Source: JAFGPL01 sp963781805
Lineage (GTDB): Bacteria > Bacteroidota > Bacteroidia > Bacteroidales > UBA10428
NCBI GenBank assembly: GCA_963781805.1
Contig: CAWAHF010000004.1
Span: 4,402,001-4,466,000 of the forward strand
Direction of reading: 5' to 3'
DNA: 64,000 bases
The notes under the pieces were generated by a model. It did not search any database. It saw nothing but the letters and a program-made list of their open reading frames with translations, and was not told where the DNA came from. The position numbers and the translations under genes were made by a program. Positions 36,820-46,523 of this stretch are shown piece by piece. Within the stretch, counting starts at the first letter, position 1. The number at the start of each line of letters is the position of its first letter.

Positions 36820-37947
36820 TTATGAACCCTCTTGATTATTTTCTTTTTTATCCGATTTATCCAGTTTACCGGCTTTAATCTTATCTTCTTTTGTTAAACC
36901 CGATAACACTTCAATATTAATTCCATCTGACAAACCTGTCGTGACAAATCTTTTTTCAAATATTTGCGGTTTTGTTTCCACTTCAACATAGGAGGAATCG
37001 TTATCTTTTTCAAAAATCAGCAAACTTTCGGGGATAACCATAACACTGTCTTTTCTTTCCAGAACGATATCGGCATTTGCACTATAGCCTGCCCTGATAA
37101 AGTTATTTTTCTTTAATTTCACATCGGCTTTTATTTCAAACTGGATTGCTCCGTTTTCTTCGACTCCCTTTGGAGCAATGTATTCGAGTTTTGCATTAAA
37201 CGTTTCATCTTCAATAGCGCCTATAGAAAGGATTAAATCCATTCCGGTCTTTATTTTACCAACTTCGGTTTCATCCACCTTTCCTTTAAATATCATCTCA
37301 CCCATATCAGCAACCGAAGCAATGGTTGTGCCTGCATTGAAGTTATTGGTTTCGATTACCGAGTTGCCTTCTTCAACAGGAACATCGAGAACCATACCTG
37401 AAATGGTCGATCGGATTAACGTATTTGTAACCCGTCCGAGCTTTTTGGTTACGCCTTCCTTTATTAATTGCAGATTGTTTTCAGCAGCATCAAGCTCTTC
37501 CTGTGCAGTTCTGAATTCCAATCTGTATTTTTGAAAATCTGCTTCGGGAATTACTCCTTCATCAAAGACCTTCTTTTGCCTGTCAAAATCAATTTTGGTT
37601 TGTTCGTAATTAATTTTAGCCCGGTTCAGTCTCGATTCTGCTTCGTTCAACCTTTCCATATCAGGTATTATTTTCACTTTGGCAATCAGATCACCTGATT
37701 TAACGAAGTCACCAGGTTCTATATAAATTTCCTCAATAATTCCCGAAACCCTGGGCTTTATTTCAATTTCTTTTCTCGGAACAATAGAACCTGTAGCTAC
37801 TGTTTTCTTTATAACATTAGTGACAAAAGGTGTTTTGGTTTCATAGATAACGGGTTTCTTTTTTGATTTTTTATACAGAAAAAACATGGTTCCCAAAATA
37901 GCCCCGATAAATACGACAAGTAAAAATATTTTTAAAAACTTTTTCAT
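36820..37947 (-). CDS. HlyD/MacA-type periplasmic adaptor
   Basis: Codes for 375 residues. One N-terminal membrane anchor (IFLLVVFIGAILGTMFFLY), lipoyl half-motif around IKPRVSGIIEEIYIEPGDFV, coiled coil (about 95-145), second half-motif SGMVLDVPVEEGNSVIETN and beta-barrel. The Lys/Glu-rich tail (KLDKSDKKENNQEGS) is unstructured. It links two FtsX-like permeases to an outer-membrane channel. Last gene of a four-gene operon that itself has no tolC gene. Confidence 0.92.
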   Translation of the reverse strand: MKKFLKIFLLVVFIGAILGTMFFLYKKSKKKPVIYETKTPFVTNVIKKTVATGSIVPRKEIEIKPRVSGIIEEIYIEPGDFVKSGDLIAKVKIIPDMERLNEAESRLNRAKINYEQTKIDFDRQKKVFDEGVIPEADFQKYRLEFRTAQEELDAAENNLQLIKEGVTKKLGRVTNTLIRSTISGMVLDVPVEEGNSVIETNNFNAGTTIASVADMGEMIFKGKVDETEVGKIKTGMDLILSIGAIEDETFNAKLEYIAPKGVEENGAIQFEIKADVKLKKNNFIRAGYSANADIVLERKDSVMVIPESLLIFEKDNDSSYVEVETKPQIFEKRFVTTGLSDGINIEVLSGLTKEDKIKAGKLDKSDKKENNQEGS

Positions 37948-37990
37948 TTCTACAGATAATTAATTTGATTTCTATATTTTATTAATTTAT

Positions 37991-39256
37991 TTATTCTGCT
38001 CTCAGTGCTTCAACAGGTTTAATTTTAACTGCCTTAAAAGCCGGGATAAATCCTGCAAAAATTCCGGCACAGATTAGGATTAAAAGAGCGGTTACCCCAA
38101 TATGAAAGTCAACTCCGGGATTTTTAAACATTCCTGAATCTCCTCCTGAATTCTGTAATTGTTTATTGATTAACTCCAACAAAAACACTCCTATGGCGAG
38201 TCCGAACATTCCCGAAACGGCAGTTAATACAACAGATTCTGAAATTATCTGATTGATAACCCTCCAGGGAGTGGCCCCAAGGGATCTTTGAATGCCAATT
38301 TCTCTGGTTCTCTCTTTGATGACGATCAGCATAATATTGCTGACACCTATTACACCTGCAAACAAAGTTCCGATACCAACAATCCAGATTAACATTCTGA
38401 TACCCAGAAAAAGTCCACTCATTTTCTTAAATTGCTTGTCCAGGTTAAAATTTCCGAAAGCCTGCTTATCATCGGGATGAACTTTATTTCGTTCCGCAAT
38501 CAGGCTCATGCATTTATTTTCCAAATCTTCTACCGAAACACCTTTTTTGGCTGTCACAGCAAAATAATGCACATTGTTTCCAAGGTTGTAAGCAACCTGT
38601 AGCGAGGTGAATGGCAAAACTATAGTCTGTTCCTTATCACCCCCGAAATTCATGTTTTTATTTTTAGGCTCAAAAACTCCAACTACCTGGAAGTAGACAC
38701 CTTTAATCCGCAAGTATTCGCCAATCGGATTTTCATCGGGATTGAACATTTCATCCCGAACTCTTATTCCTATCACAGCAACTTTCCTTTTTTCTGCAAT
38801 ATCTATATCGTTTATTTCTCTGCCGAGAATCATATCTACCGGATCAATTTTGAAAAAATCGGGGTAGTCTCCTACAATATTATAGGATGCAGTCTTTAAT
38901 CCCCTTACCACATTATTGCCACCATCTCCACTCCATGGCTGGACTCTTGGGGCAAGCAAATCTATTTCCGGAATATTGTCTCTCAGGGCTTGCATATCAT
39001 CGTTGTCGAACATCCACCTGCGTCCTCGTGGTAAGCCTTTATATGGCATGCTGGTAGTTCTTGTCCATATAAAGGCGCTGTTGGTTGCAAAATCCTGAAA
39101 GCCTTCAAATACTGCATTGGATAGACCATTTCCAGCACCCATCATCACAATAAGCATGAATATTCCCCAGAACACACCAAATGCTGTCATGAAAGTCCTT
39201 AGCTTGTTACTCCTAAGGGTACTGTATATTTCCTGCCATCTGTCTCTATCGAACAT
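37991..39256 (-). CDS. FtsX/MacB-like ABC permease (second)
   Basis: Codes for 421 residues: a first membrane helix at 20-45 (LRTFMTAFGVFWGIFMLIVM), a large periplasmic MacB-type domain (about 50-285), then three membrane helices with KERTREIGIQRSLGATPWRV between the first two. It ends in PAFKAVKIKPVEALRAE, the usual FtsX-family tail. Homologous to the adjacent 39267-40496 product. Probably exports a macrolide-like compound, peptide or lipid with that partner. Confidence 0.93.
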   Translation of the reverse strand: MFDRDRWQEIYSTLRSNKLRTFMTAFGVFWGIFMLIVMMGAGNGLSNAVFEGFQDFATNSAFIWTRTTSMPYKGLPRGRRWMFDNDDMQALRDNIPEIDLLAPRVQPWSGDGGNNVVRGLKTASYNIVGDYPDFFKIDPVDMILGREINDIDIAEKRKVAVIGIRVRDEMFNPDENPIGEYLRIKGVYFQVVGVFEPKNKNMNFGGDKEQTIVLPFTSLQVAYNLGNNVHYFAVTAKKGVSVEDLENKCMSLIAERNKVHPDDKQAFGNFNLDKQFKKMSGLFLGIRMLIWIVGIGTLFAGVIGVSNIMLIVIKERTREIGIQRSLGATPWRVINQIISESVVLTAVSGMFGLAIGVFLLELINKQLQNSGGDSGMFKNPGVDFHIGVTALLILICAGIFAGFIPAFKAVKIKPVEALRAE

Positions 39257-39266
39257 ATTCTTTTTT

Positions 39267-40496
39267 TTATTCGTCTCTTAATGCAACAACCGGTCTGATT
39301 TTAGAAGCTTTTAAAGCAGGCATCAATCCTGCAATTGTTCCGGCAAAAACAAGAATTATTGTAGCTGCCACAGCCACGGAAAAGTTTACTTCCGGATTTA
39401 AGAAGAAATCATTTTTAGGAATAATTTTTGAAAGACCCTCCAAAAGGCCAATTCCTGATATCAAACCAATGTAGCCTGCTAAACCGGTTATTATAATAGC
39501 TTCGAAGATAATCATTCCAATAACCGATTTAGGAGTGGCACCTAACGCTTTTCGGATACCAATTTCTTTTGTACGCTCATTTACAACTATAATCATGATA
39601 TTACTTACCCCCACCACACCTGCAATAATCGTAAATATACCAATGATGGAAACGAAAATTTTTATGCCAAGAAACAGGTTACTAAATTTTTTGTATTCCT
39701 TGATTGTGTTCCACATCCACATGGCATTTTTATCTTCCGCATCGAATCTGTGTTTTTCCGCCATTTTGGTACGAATCGTTTTTTCGAGGGTTTCGCTCTC
39801 CTCAGCGCTTAAATTGCTCGTGATTGTCAGGTTATGAATATCATTACCGCCATTGGTAATCATCTGTGCGGTGCTTACCGGAAGATAAAGCCGATTCTCA
39901 TCCCGTTCTGATCTGTCGGTAAACACACCTACAATCTGAAATAATACACCGTTTAATTTTACATATTCTCCTAATGCTTCTTGTCCGTTTTTAAAAAGTG
40001 CATCTTTTGCCCGAATGCCTATTACTGCTACTTTTCTTCTTTTATGAATATCAATATTATTAATAAATCTTCCTTCGGTAACCGTCAGATTCTCGATATA
40101 CCCATAGTCCGGATGACATGAAATAAGGTCAAATACTCCGTACTCTTTTTTATAGGAAACAACACGGTTTCTCCATAAATAATACCTTGCTGATATTTTA
40201 TCAATTCCATCTACAGAATTGCGCAGAAATTCATAGTCCTGATTTTTAAATTGAATTCGTCTTCCGGGTTGCATCCCTTTGTAAGGTTTGCTGGTCGTAC
40301 CGGCCCCAAACCAAATGGTGTTTACCGCATCTTCTTTAAATTCATTATCAATACCGTTTTGCAGGCCATTACCCGCACCCAGCAAAATAATTAACATAAA
40401 AATTCCCCAGGCAACGCTGAAACCGGTTAAGAAAGTTCTCAACCTGTTTTTGCTCATGGTACCCAGAATTTCCTGCCATTTATCTAAATCGAACAT
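39267..40496 (-). CDS. FtsX/MacB-like ABC permease (first)
   Basis: Codes for 409 residues with the same plan as the next gene: FDLDKWQEILGTMSKNRLRT start, one membrane helix, periplasmic domain, three membrane helices with NERTKEIGIRKALGATPKSV and tail PALKASKIRPVVALRDE. The two permeases could form a heterodimer on one ATPase pair. Separated from its neighbours by only 10-11 bp, so the genes form an operon. Confidence 0.93.
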   Translation of the reverse strand: MFDLDKWQEILGTMSKNRLRTFLTGFSVAWGIFMLIILLGAGNGLQNGIDNEFKEDAVNTIWFGAGTTSKPYKGMQPGRRIQFKNQDYEFLRNSVDGIDKISARYYLWRNRVVSYKKEYGVFDLISCHPDYGYIENLTVTEGRFINNIDIHKRRKVAVIGIRAKDALFKNGQEALGEYVKLNGVLFQIVGVFTDRSERDENRLYLPVSTAQMITNGGNDIHNLTITSNLSAEESETLEKTIRTKMAEKHRFDAEDKNAMWMWNTIKEYKKFSNLFLGIKIFVSIIGIFTIIAGVVGVSNIMIIVVNERTKEIGIRKALGATPKSVIGMIIFEAIIITGLAGYIGLISGIGLLEGLSKIIPKNDFFLNPEVNFSVAVAATIILVFAGTIAGLMPALKASKIRPVVALRDE

Positions 40497-40507
40497 AGGT
40501 TGTGGTT

Positions 40508-41209
40508 TTAGGATACAGCTTTCTGGTACTCATAATTGTGATAGACAATGTTTTCAATCATTCCGTCTTTAAGAATGATCGAACGTTTTGTACGGGCTGC
40601 AATATCATGCTCATGCGTAACGATAATTACAGTTATTCCGTTGCTATTGATTTCACGGAGCATATCCATAACTTCCAGCGAAGTGACTGAATCGAGCGCT
40701 CCGGTTGGTTCATCGGCAAGTATAATTTTCGGATTGCCAATCAATGCGCGGGCAATTGCAATTCGCTGTTTTTGCCCGCCTGAAAGTTCGCTCGGCAAAT
40801 GTGTCCACCAATCTTTCAGTCCCACTTTTTCAAGATATTCCATGGCTAGTATGTTTCTTTTCCGTCGGCTTACTTTCTGATAATAAAGTGGAAGTGCAAC
40901 ATTTTCAAGTGCATTCTTGAATGATATCAGGTTAAAACTTTGAAAAACGAAACCTATCATCCTGTTTCGTAAATAGGCAGCTTTCGTTTCGTTTATGTCT
41001 TTGATTAACTGACCATCAAGATAATATTCTCCTTTATCATAACCGTCAAGAATTCCAACCACATTCAAAAGGGTTGATTTTCCTGATCCTGAAGCACCCA
41101 TGATGGAAACCAATTCGCCCGAATCAATTTCCATGCTGATACCTTTTAATACGTGAAGGGAATTATGACCTGTGATGTAAGATTTGTGCAGTTTGTTAAG
41201 TTTTATCAT
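40508..41209 (-). CDS. ABC transporter ATP-binding protein, MacB/LolD type
   Basis: Codes for 233 residues. Walker A GASGSGKST, Q-loop FVFQSFNLISFKNALENV, signature LSGGQKQR, Walker B IILADEPTGALD and H-loop VTHEHDIA. First gene of the ATPase-permease-permease-adaptor operon (41209 to 36820, leftward). Powers the two adjacent FtsX-like permeases in the inner membrane. Confidence 0.95.
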   Translation of the reverse strand: MIKLNKLHKSYITGHNSLHVLKGISMEIDSGELVSIMGASGSGKSTLLNVVGILDGYDKGEYYLDGQLIKDINETKAAYLRNRMIGFVFQSFNLISFKNALENVALPLYYQKVSRRKRNILAMEYLEKVGLKDWWTHLPSELSGGQKQRIAIARALIGNPKIILADEPTGALDSVTSLEVMDMLREINSNGITVIIVTHEHDIAARTKRSIILKDGMIENIVYHNYEYQKAVS

Positions 41210-41439
41210 ATTAGCAGGGTAGATTAAAAACTAAAATATTACCAAATATCATGCCATTACAATGCATGATTTTGAATGATAGAATATTAAATTTCAAATG
41301 TTATTTTTAAATTCCGAAAAATAGTCCTTCAAGTGTTACGGAATGATACAGCCAGTGTACGAAAGTGAACAAAATCTCTGCATTTTCAACAAAAACGTAA
41401 AATCCATCAATATATTGCAGATATATGACTGATATATCA

Positions 41440-41946
41440 TTAATTGGGGAAGTTGTTTAAATTAATATACTGAATTTCTGAATTTAACAGGATAATCTGA
41501 ATTCTGTAATCCTCGGGTGTGATTCTTTCTGGATAAACCGGATAAGGAAACACTTCTATCAGTTTTAATATCATACCGTCAAATAAATCTTTTAAGGTAT
41601 CGGAACCTGGCTGTGTTATTTCAATCTGTTCTGTATCACCTGATTTATTTTGAACCGTAAACCTCGCTGTCACCCTTCCTGCCCATATACATTCCAAGTT
41701 TAACGGACATCTGGAGTCTTCGGTTATCGTATCGAACCGGATATAGGCTCCGGGAACCTGATAAAATGCTAGTTCTCCAATAGTCAGAGTAATTGTATCT
41801 CCCAGCTTACCTGAAACAGATTGGTTATTCAAAAGATTTGTATCTTTCTCACAGGAAAACGTGAGGAAAATTAAAATGATTCCACTTAGAATACCTTGAG
41901 CCATACTATTGGCTGGTTTTTTATAACGGTTCACTTTAGTTATCAT
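41440..41946 (-). CDS. Small lipoprotein with DSRCP/CIWAG motif, serpin partner
   Basis: Codes for 168 residues from ATG 41946; a later ATG at 41904 would give a shorter, neater signal sequence. A lipobox (IFLTFSC, Cys32) marks a lipoprotein. The mature domain has the signature EDSRCPLNLECIWAGRV within a beta-rich fold (LGDTITLTIGELAFYQ). I know this pattern from small Bacteroidota envelope lipoproteins but not a proven function. The start overlaps the serpin stop by 11 bp, so the two are translated together and probably act at the same site. Confidence 0.75.
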   Translation of the reverse strand: MITKVNRYKKPANSMAQGILSGIILIFLTFSCEKDTNLLNNQSVSGKLGDTITLTIGELAFYQVPGAYIRFDTITEDSRCPLNLECIWAGRVTARFTVQNKSGDTEQIEITQPGSDTLKDLFDGMILKLIEVFPYPVYPERITPEDYRIQIILLNSEIQYINLNNFPN

Positions 41947-43171
41947 AACTGGGCAAAGCAACTCTGCCGATAAAAATAATCGATTTTGATTCTTTTTCCA
42001 TAATTACGAATATGAATGGCTTGTTCGCTGTAAAGTAAATTTTTCCATCACCTCCGGCAGAAGTATAAGAAATTTCAACTACTGTCACTGCTGCAGCTTC
42101 TGTGCCTTTTTCGTTTACATCCACATAGGCTTTTTGTTTTACCATCGAAATGTAAAGATTTCCCTGGGGATTGATTTTGGTGAAATCGGCTTCAACAGGA
42201 GAAAATGCAATACCCATTCCCATAGCCGAAAGTACGTTATTGAGTGAATCTTCAAATTCAAATTTAAATTTAGGTAAGCTCACAACAACTTCCTTTTTGG
42301 TAAAAGATTCATTCCATACCTTCCAGTTATCAGGATTAAGTTGACTGATAATTTCCTCAGTAGTATTTGTCTGTGAAGGTAACAAAACTACCATACTGTA
42401 ATGCTCGCTTCCATAAGGAAGTTCAACAGCGCTGAAATCATTATTACTCATATAGTTCAGTTCAGCGTCCTGCATCATCATATCAACTTTAATACTATTC
42501 TGATTCGGTATATAGAAATCTTTTTCAGTCGTTTTTGATGCATCAAATTCGAATTTCCAGGATCCATAAAAATAGACTGCATTTATCAGGTACATAATAG
42601 CGCTGGCAGGAATATTATTAAGTATTTCCGTGATTTTATCATTGGTTTTTTCAGCCACCCAGTTATTGATTGTTTCCAATGACTGAGGATTGGTAAAATC
42701 CAGTCCCTGAACTTCGGCATTGAAGTAATTCTGGTTGGTTTGTATAAATTCAGGTAATACATCAAAGTTTTGGCGGTACCAGATTGAATTTGCAATGTTA
42801 AAAGTTACCTTGGGATCTATCGATTTCAGACCCGCCATTAAATCTTTATAACTTTGATTTATATCTGCTGTTGCCATTCCTGTTTTCATGAGTGCCGTTT
42901 CCATGGAGTCTTTTGTGGCTCCGTTAGCACCGTTGTATGTCATGGCAAGCGCTAAAGCTGCACTTACCGGTGAAATCATTATGTTCTCATCCTCGGGTAA
43001 ACCAGCAATTACTTTTTTAAATAATTCCATTCCAAACGCGTTATCAGAACTTATTAATTCCTCGGTGCTTTTAGTGATATTGATTTTCCTGTCAACCTGA
43101 TCGGCAGTTTTTTCACATCCTGAAAAGGATACTATTAGAATTGTGCTAATAATTAAACCCAGCTGTTTCAT
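41936..43171 (-). CDS. Lipoprotein serpin (serine/cysteine protease inhibitor)
   Basis: Codes for 411 residues. Lipobox (IVSFSGC, Cys19) implies envelope anchoring. The serpin core is complete: NIMISPVSAALALAMTYNGA, FNIANSIWY, NDKITEILNN, YLINAVYFYGSWKFEFD and the C-terminal FTANKPFIFVIMEKESKSI. The reactive centre loop begins NEKGTEAAAV (from residue 353), whose small hinge residues fit an inhibitory serpin. Counting from the hinge puts the cleaved bond at Thr370-Ser371, suggesting an elastase- or subtilisin-like target rather than trypsin (inference). First gene of a two-gene unit. Confidence 0.94.
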   Translation of the reverse strand: MKQLGLIISTILIVSFSGCEKTADQVDRKINITKSTEELISSDNAFGMELFKKVIAGLPEDENIMISPVSAALALAMTYNGANGATKDSMETALMKTGMATADINQSYKDLMAGLKSIDPKVTFNIANSIWYRQNFDVLPEFIQTNQNYFNAEVQGLDFTNPQSLETINNWVAEKTNDKITEILNNIPASAIMYLINAVYFYGSWKFEFDASKTTEKDFYIPNQNSIKVDMMMQDAELNYMSNNDFSAVELPYGSEHYSMVVLLPSQTNTTEEIISQLNPDNWKVWNESFTKKEVVVSLPKFKFEFEDSLNNVLSAMGMGIAFSPVEADFTKINPQGNLYISMVKQKAYVDVNEKGTEAAAVTVVEISYTSAGGDGKIYFTANKPFIFVIMEKESKSIIFIGRVALPSYDN

Positions 43172-43400
43172 TTTATTTTTAGTATAATTTAGTGTTTATA
43201 TAATGATGTTGATCAGAAATAAAAGGTTGCGTCAACATATGCCGGAGTTGATGATTCATATTGAAAATAGAAAAGTTAAAATTAGCCGGAATCGGACAAT
43301 TCAGATATTATCCATGTGTTTTGAAAAAAAATTACAAATATTTTCTTTTCACGCAACCATTTAAATGATTGAATCATCATATCAGAGCGTCCGGTAATAT

Positions 43401-43433
43401 TTTGATTTATAATAACTAAATAATGTAATTTTG
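43401..43433 (+). promoter_or_regulatory. Promoter for the ECF sigma gene
   Basis: TTTG at 43401-43404 and TAATTTTG at 43426-43433, 21 bp apart. Predicted start near 43440 leaves a ~15-nt leader before the TTG start codon. Confidence 0.5.
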
Positions 43434-43454
43434 AGATAATATCAGTACTGAGCA

Positions 43455-44006
43455 TTGACGGAAGCATTAGACAATATCATCAAAGGCTGTCAGGAAGGAA
43501 ATCCCCGGGCGCAGAGGGAGTTATACCTGCGTTTTAAAGACAGGATGTATGGGATATGTCTGCGATATGCCGGAAATCGTGATGATGCCCAGGATATTGT
43601 ACATGATGGATTTGTCAAGATTTATCAGAAGATTGTGCAATTCAGGTTTGAGGGTTCTTTTGAAGGTTGGATGAGGAGGATAATGGTTAATACTGCGCTC
43701 GAAAAATACAGGATGCATTGCCAGGTAATAAATATTGGGGACTCAACCCGGGAAATTGAAAAAACAAATTTCGTTGAAATTTTATGCGATATTTCAGTAC
43801 AGGAACTCATGAAATTTGTACAGGAATTATCTCCTAAGTACAGACTTGTATTTAACCTTTATGCAATTGAAGGGTATTCACATAAGGAAATCAGTGAGCA
43901 GCTGGATATATCGGAAGGAACATCAAAATCCAATCTTTCAAGAGCAAGAGCTATATTGCAGGATAAAGTCAATAAATATTTCAACCAGCTAGTAAAAGTA
44001 AAGTGA
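43455..44006 (+). CDS. ECF-type RNA polymerase sigma factor
   Basis: Codes for 183 residues from a TTG at 43455 (TEALDNIIKGCQEGNPRAQR); no ATG lies near. Region 2 shows LYLRFKDRMYGICLRYAGN and DAQDIVHDGFVKIYQKI; region 4 shows LSPKYRLVFNLYAIEGYSHK followed by EISEQLDISEGTSKSNLSRA. This is the envelope-linked ECF group very common in Bacteroidota. The next gene, 7 bp on, probably encodes its regulator. Confidence 0.93.
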   Translation: MTEALDNIIKGCQEGNPRAQRELYLRFKDRMYGICLRYAGNRDDAQDIVHDGFVKIYQKIVQFRFEGSFEGWMRRIMVNTALEKYRMHCQVINIGDSTREIEKTNFVEILCDISVQELMKFVQELSPKYRLVFNLYAIEGYSHKEISEQLDISEGTSKSNLSRARAILQDKVNKYFNQLVKVK

Positions 44007-44013
44007 AGGAGAC

Positions 44014-45474
44014 ATGATGGAAAGTAAGGAAGATATTGACAGGTATTTTAAGGACAGGCTTGAAGATTATACCGAAAATCCTGCTCCGGATACATGGGAT
44101 AAGATTGCTGACCAGCTTGGACATGACAGAAAGCGAAATGGAATTGTATTTATATGGAGAATTGCTGCCGGTTTGGCATTGCTTATTTCATTGAGTATTA
44201 TGTTGCGTAATTCACAGAAACCACAAGACAACAAACTGGCAGAAAAAAATACAGTGAAGGTGGATTCGGCAAAAGGTACTATTTCCACAGGAATAATAAC
44301 TCAGCCGCAGGGGGTTCTAACTAAAAAGGAAAATTCAAATCATAAACTTTCAACCAGGATACCAGTAGAAAGCCGGAAAGAAGTTGTTGCTGGAAATGTT
44401 AAAAACACTCAGAAGAATAGGATAGTTGAAAATAAAAAAATTGCCGCCAATCCCGATGTAGAAGCTATGGATGGTAAATACGCTCATCCTGTGGATAATA
44501 TGAATTTATTGGAACCCATAGCCTGCTATTCAATCGAAAATGAAACCCAATCCGTCCCACCATCTATTTTGTTTTCAGAAAAATCAACAAAGCAGGTTGC
44601 ATCATCCCTTACCCTGGATCAATTATTGGCAATGAACCAGGAAGAACCGTTAGAAAAGGAACATAAAAATTCATGGTTGATTGGAGGCCAGTTTGCTCCG
44701 CAATATTCTTACAGAAACTATGTTTCAGACAGGTATCCGGATTATGTTGTTGATCAGATCAATGCTAAAGAAGCCCCGGTAATTACCTATTCGGGAGGAA
44801 TAAATATTTCAGTTTCACCTGCAAAAAGATTATCAATCCAAAGCGGAATTTATTATTCAAAATTCGGACTGGAACAAAAGGATCTTGCGCAGGTAGCATT
44901 GAATAACAGGTTTGATAACACTCCTCCAGGCTCTGATAACACGGCTGCAGATGAGACATCTTTTCTTGTATATTATGGTAATTCAACGGGTAAATTAACT
45001 GTAAATCAGGTAGATAATTCTGCACAGGATAAATCTCTGACCAATGCGTATGCTTATGCGATACAAACCAGCTCAGAGAACAATATTATTAATAATTCAA
45101 AACCTGTAATTTCTGCCGAGGAATATTATGAATACCTGGAAGTACCGGTTAATTTGAAATATAAAGTTATTGACCGGAAAATAGATTTTTCCCTCATTGG
45201 GGGTTTGAGTACAAATTTTCTCGTTTCTACCGGAATAAATTTAAAAAACAGTGATAATACATCAAATAACTTATCCAGGGCTACCTCAGATCTTACCCGG
45301 ATTAATTATGCAGGTTCGGTTGGTTTCGGTATTGAATATCCGTTATTTGAGAAATTTCATGTTACCATCGAACCAAAATTTAAATATTATTTGAATTCCA
45401 TTGACAAGGAGGCTAATAGCAATGTACATCCCTATGCAGTGGGAATATTTACCGGGATAAGCTATGTGTTCTGA
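44014..45474 (+). CDS. Anti-sigma-like/outer-membrane barrel hybrid protein
   Basis: Codes for 486 residues. The N-terminal ~40 residues (DIDRYFKDRLEDYTENPAPD, then TWDKIADQL) look like the short cytoplasmic helix of anti-sigma proteins. One membrane helix follows at about 45-63 (FIWRIAAGLALLISLSIML), then a long low-complexity linker and, from about residue 220, a beta-rich part like PorT-type barrels (NSWLIGGQFAPQYSYRNYVS; ends GIFTGISYVF). No signal peptide. Coupled to the sigma gene by 7 bp. A single chain touching cytoplasm, inner membrane and perhaps outer membrane is unusual but recurrent in this phylum. Confidence 0.75.
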   Translation: MMESKEDIDRYFKDRLEDYTENPAPDTWDKIADQLGHDRKRNGIVFIWRIAAGLALLISLSIMLRNSQKPQDNKLAEKNTVKVDSAKGTISTGIITQPQGVLTKKENSNHKLSTRIPVESRKEVVAGNVKNTQKNRIVENKKIAANPDVEAMDGKYAHPVDNMNLLEPIACYSIENETQSVPPSILFSEKSTKQVASSLTLDQLLAMNQEEPLEKEHKNSWLIGGQFAPQYSYRNYVSDRYPDYVVDQINAKEAPVITYSGGINISVSPAKRLSIQSGIYYSKFGLEQKDLAQVALNNRFDNTPPGSDNTAADETSFLVYYGNSTGKLTVNQVDNSAQDKSLTNAYAYAIQTSSENNIINNSKPVISAEEYYEYLEVPVNLKYKVIDRKIDFSLIGGLSTNFLVSTGINLKNSDNTSNNLSRATSDLTRINYAGSVGFGIEYPLFEKFHVTIEPKFKYYLNSIDKEANSNVHPYAVGIFTGISYVF

Positions 45475-45654
45475 GTTGGTTTTGGATAAAAATTCCTCTT
45501 TTATTTTATCAGAAAAAATGCGTTGAGAACATTGTTTAAAAATACGGCTGAATTGATCCGGATTTTTTCGGTATCAGTGTTGTTTTCTTTGCGTCATAGA
45601 ATTATATTCGCTCTTTGTTTGAAAATTCTCTGATGTTTAAGAAAACCGATCAAC

Positions 45655-46389
45655 ATGAATAAAATATCAAAAAAGGTTGCTGTCTCAGATGATGATAAAA
45701 TCAGAAGAGCATTTAAGAAGAAAAACTGGAATGAAATAAAGACTTCTGATAGCTGGGATATTTTTAAAATAATGGCTGAATTTGTTGAAGGATTTGAAAA
45801 GCTTGCACGCATCGGGCCATGTGTGTCATTGTTCGGGTCAGCACGCACCGAGCCGGATTCACCCTTTTACAAGCTTGCAGAAGATATTGCATTTAAACTT
45901 ACCCAGCACGGATATGGGGTAATAACCGGCGGCGGACCTGGTATTATGGAAGCTGCAAATCTGGGTGCCAAGAGAGGTAAAGGCATGTCGGTTGGAGTTA
46001 ACATAGCCCTGCCTTATGAACAGGAACCGAATCTTTTCATCGACGCAGATAAGCTTATTACCTTCGATCACTTTTTTGTAAGAAAAGTTATGTTTATGAA
46101 ATATGCCCAGGGATTTATTGTTTTACCCGGTGGATTTGGAACATTTGATGAACTGTTTGAGGCGCTAACCCTTATTCAGACTGAAAAAATCGGAAGATTT
46201 CCGATCATTCTGATGGGGAAGAATTACTGGGAAGGACTTATTCAATGGATAGAAAACCATATGCTGTCGGAAGAAAAAAACATTGGTCCGGACGATTTAA
46301 AATTGTTTACAGTATTAGATACTGCCGACGAAGCAGTCGACCATATTAATTCTTTCTATTCTAAATACTTATTGAGTCCGAACTTCTGA
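45655..46389 (+). CDS. LOG family (TIGR00730-type) nucleotide phosphoribohydrolase-like protein
   Basis: Codes for 244 residues with a Rossmann fold. The family's catalytic motif PGGFGTFDE is present (near residue 160), with GGGPGIMEAANLGAKRGKG upstream for phosphate binding. Such proteins cleave nucleoside 5'-monophosphates to base plus ribose 5-phosphate; many are mislabelled lysine decarboxylases. The N-terminal ~60 residues are longer than in plant-like LOG proteins, as in the larger bacterial subgroup. Monocistronic. Confidence 0.9.
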   Translation: MNKISKKVAVSDDDKIRRAFKKKNWNEIKTSDSWDIFKIMAEFVEGFEKLARIGPCVSLFGSARTEPDSPFYKLAEDIAFKLTQHGYGVITGGGPGIMEAANLGAKRGKGMSVGVNIALPYEQEPNLFIDADKLITFDHFFVRKVMFMKYAQGFIVLPGGFGTFDELFEALTLIQTEKIGRFPIILMGKNYWEGLIQWIENHMLSEEKNIGPDDLKLFTVLDTADEAVDHINSFYSKYLLSPNF

Positions 46390-46523
46390 AATACTTTAAT
46401 AGATATCAATAAAATCTTAAAGATCAGATATCCAGCAGATGATTGTTAACAATTATTGTTGATAACCAGTTGTGATTAAACCTGTATTTGTTTAATTTTA
46501 TTCCTGATTTAAATCGTTTTCCA

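Noticed and set aside
45655..46389. Lysine decarboxylase
   Set aside because: PGGxGTxxE and GGGPGIMEA motifs identify the LOG/TIGR00730 group; the decarboxylase label is an old mis-annotation.
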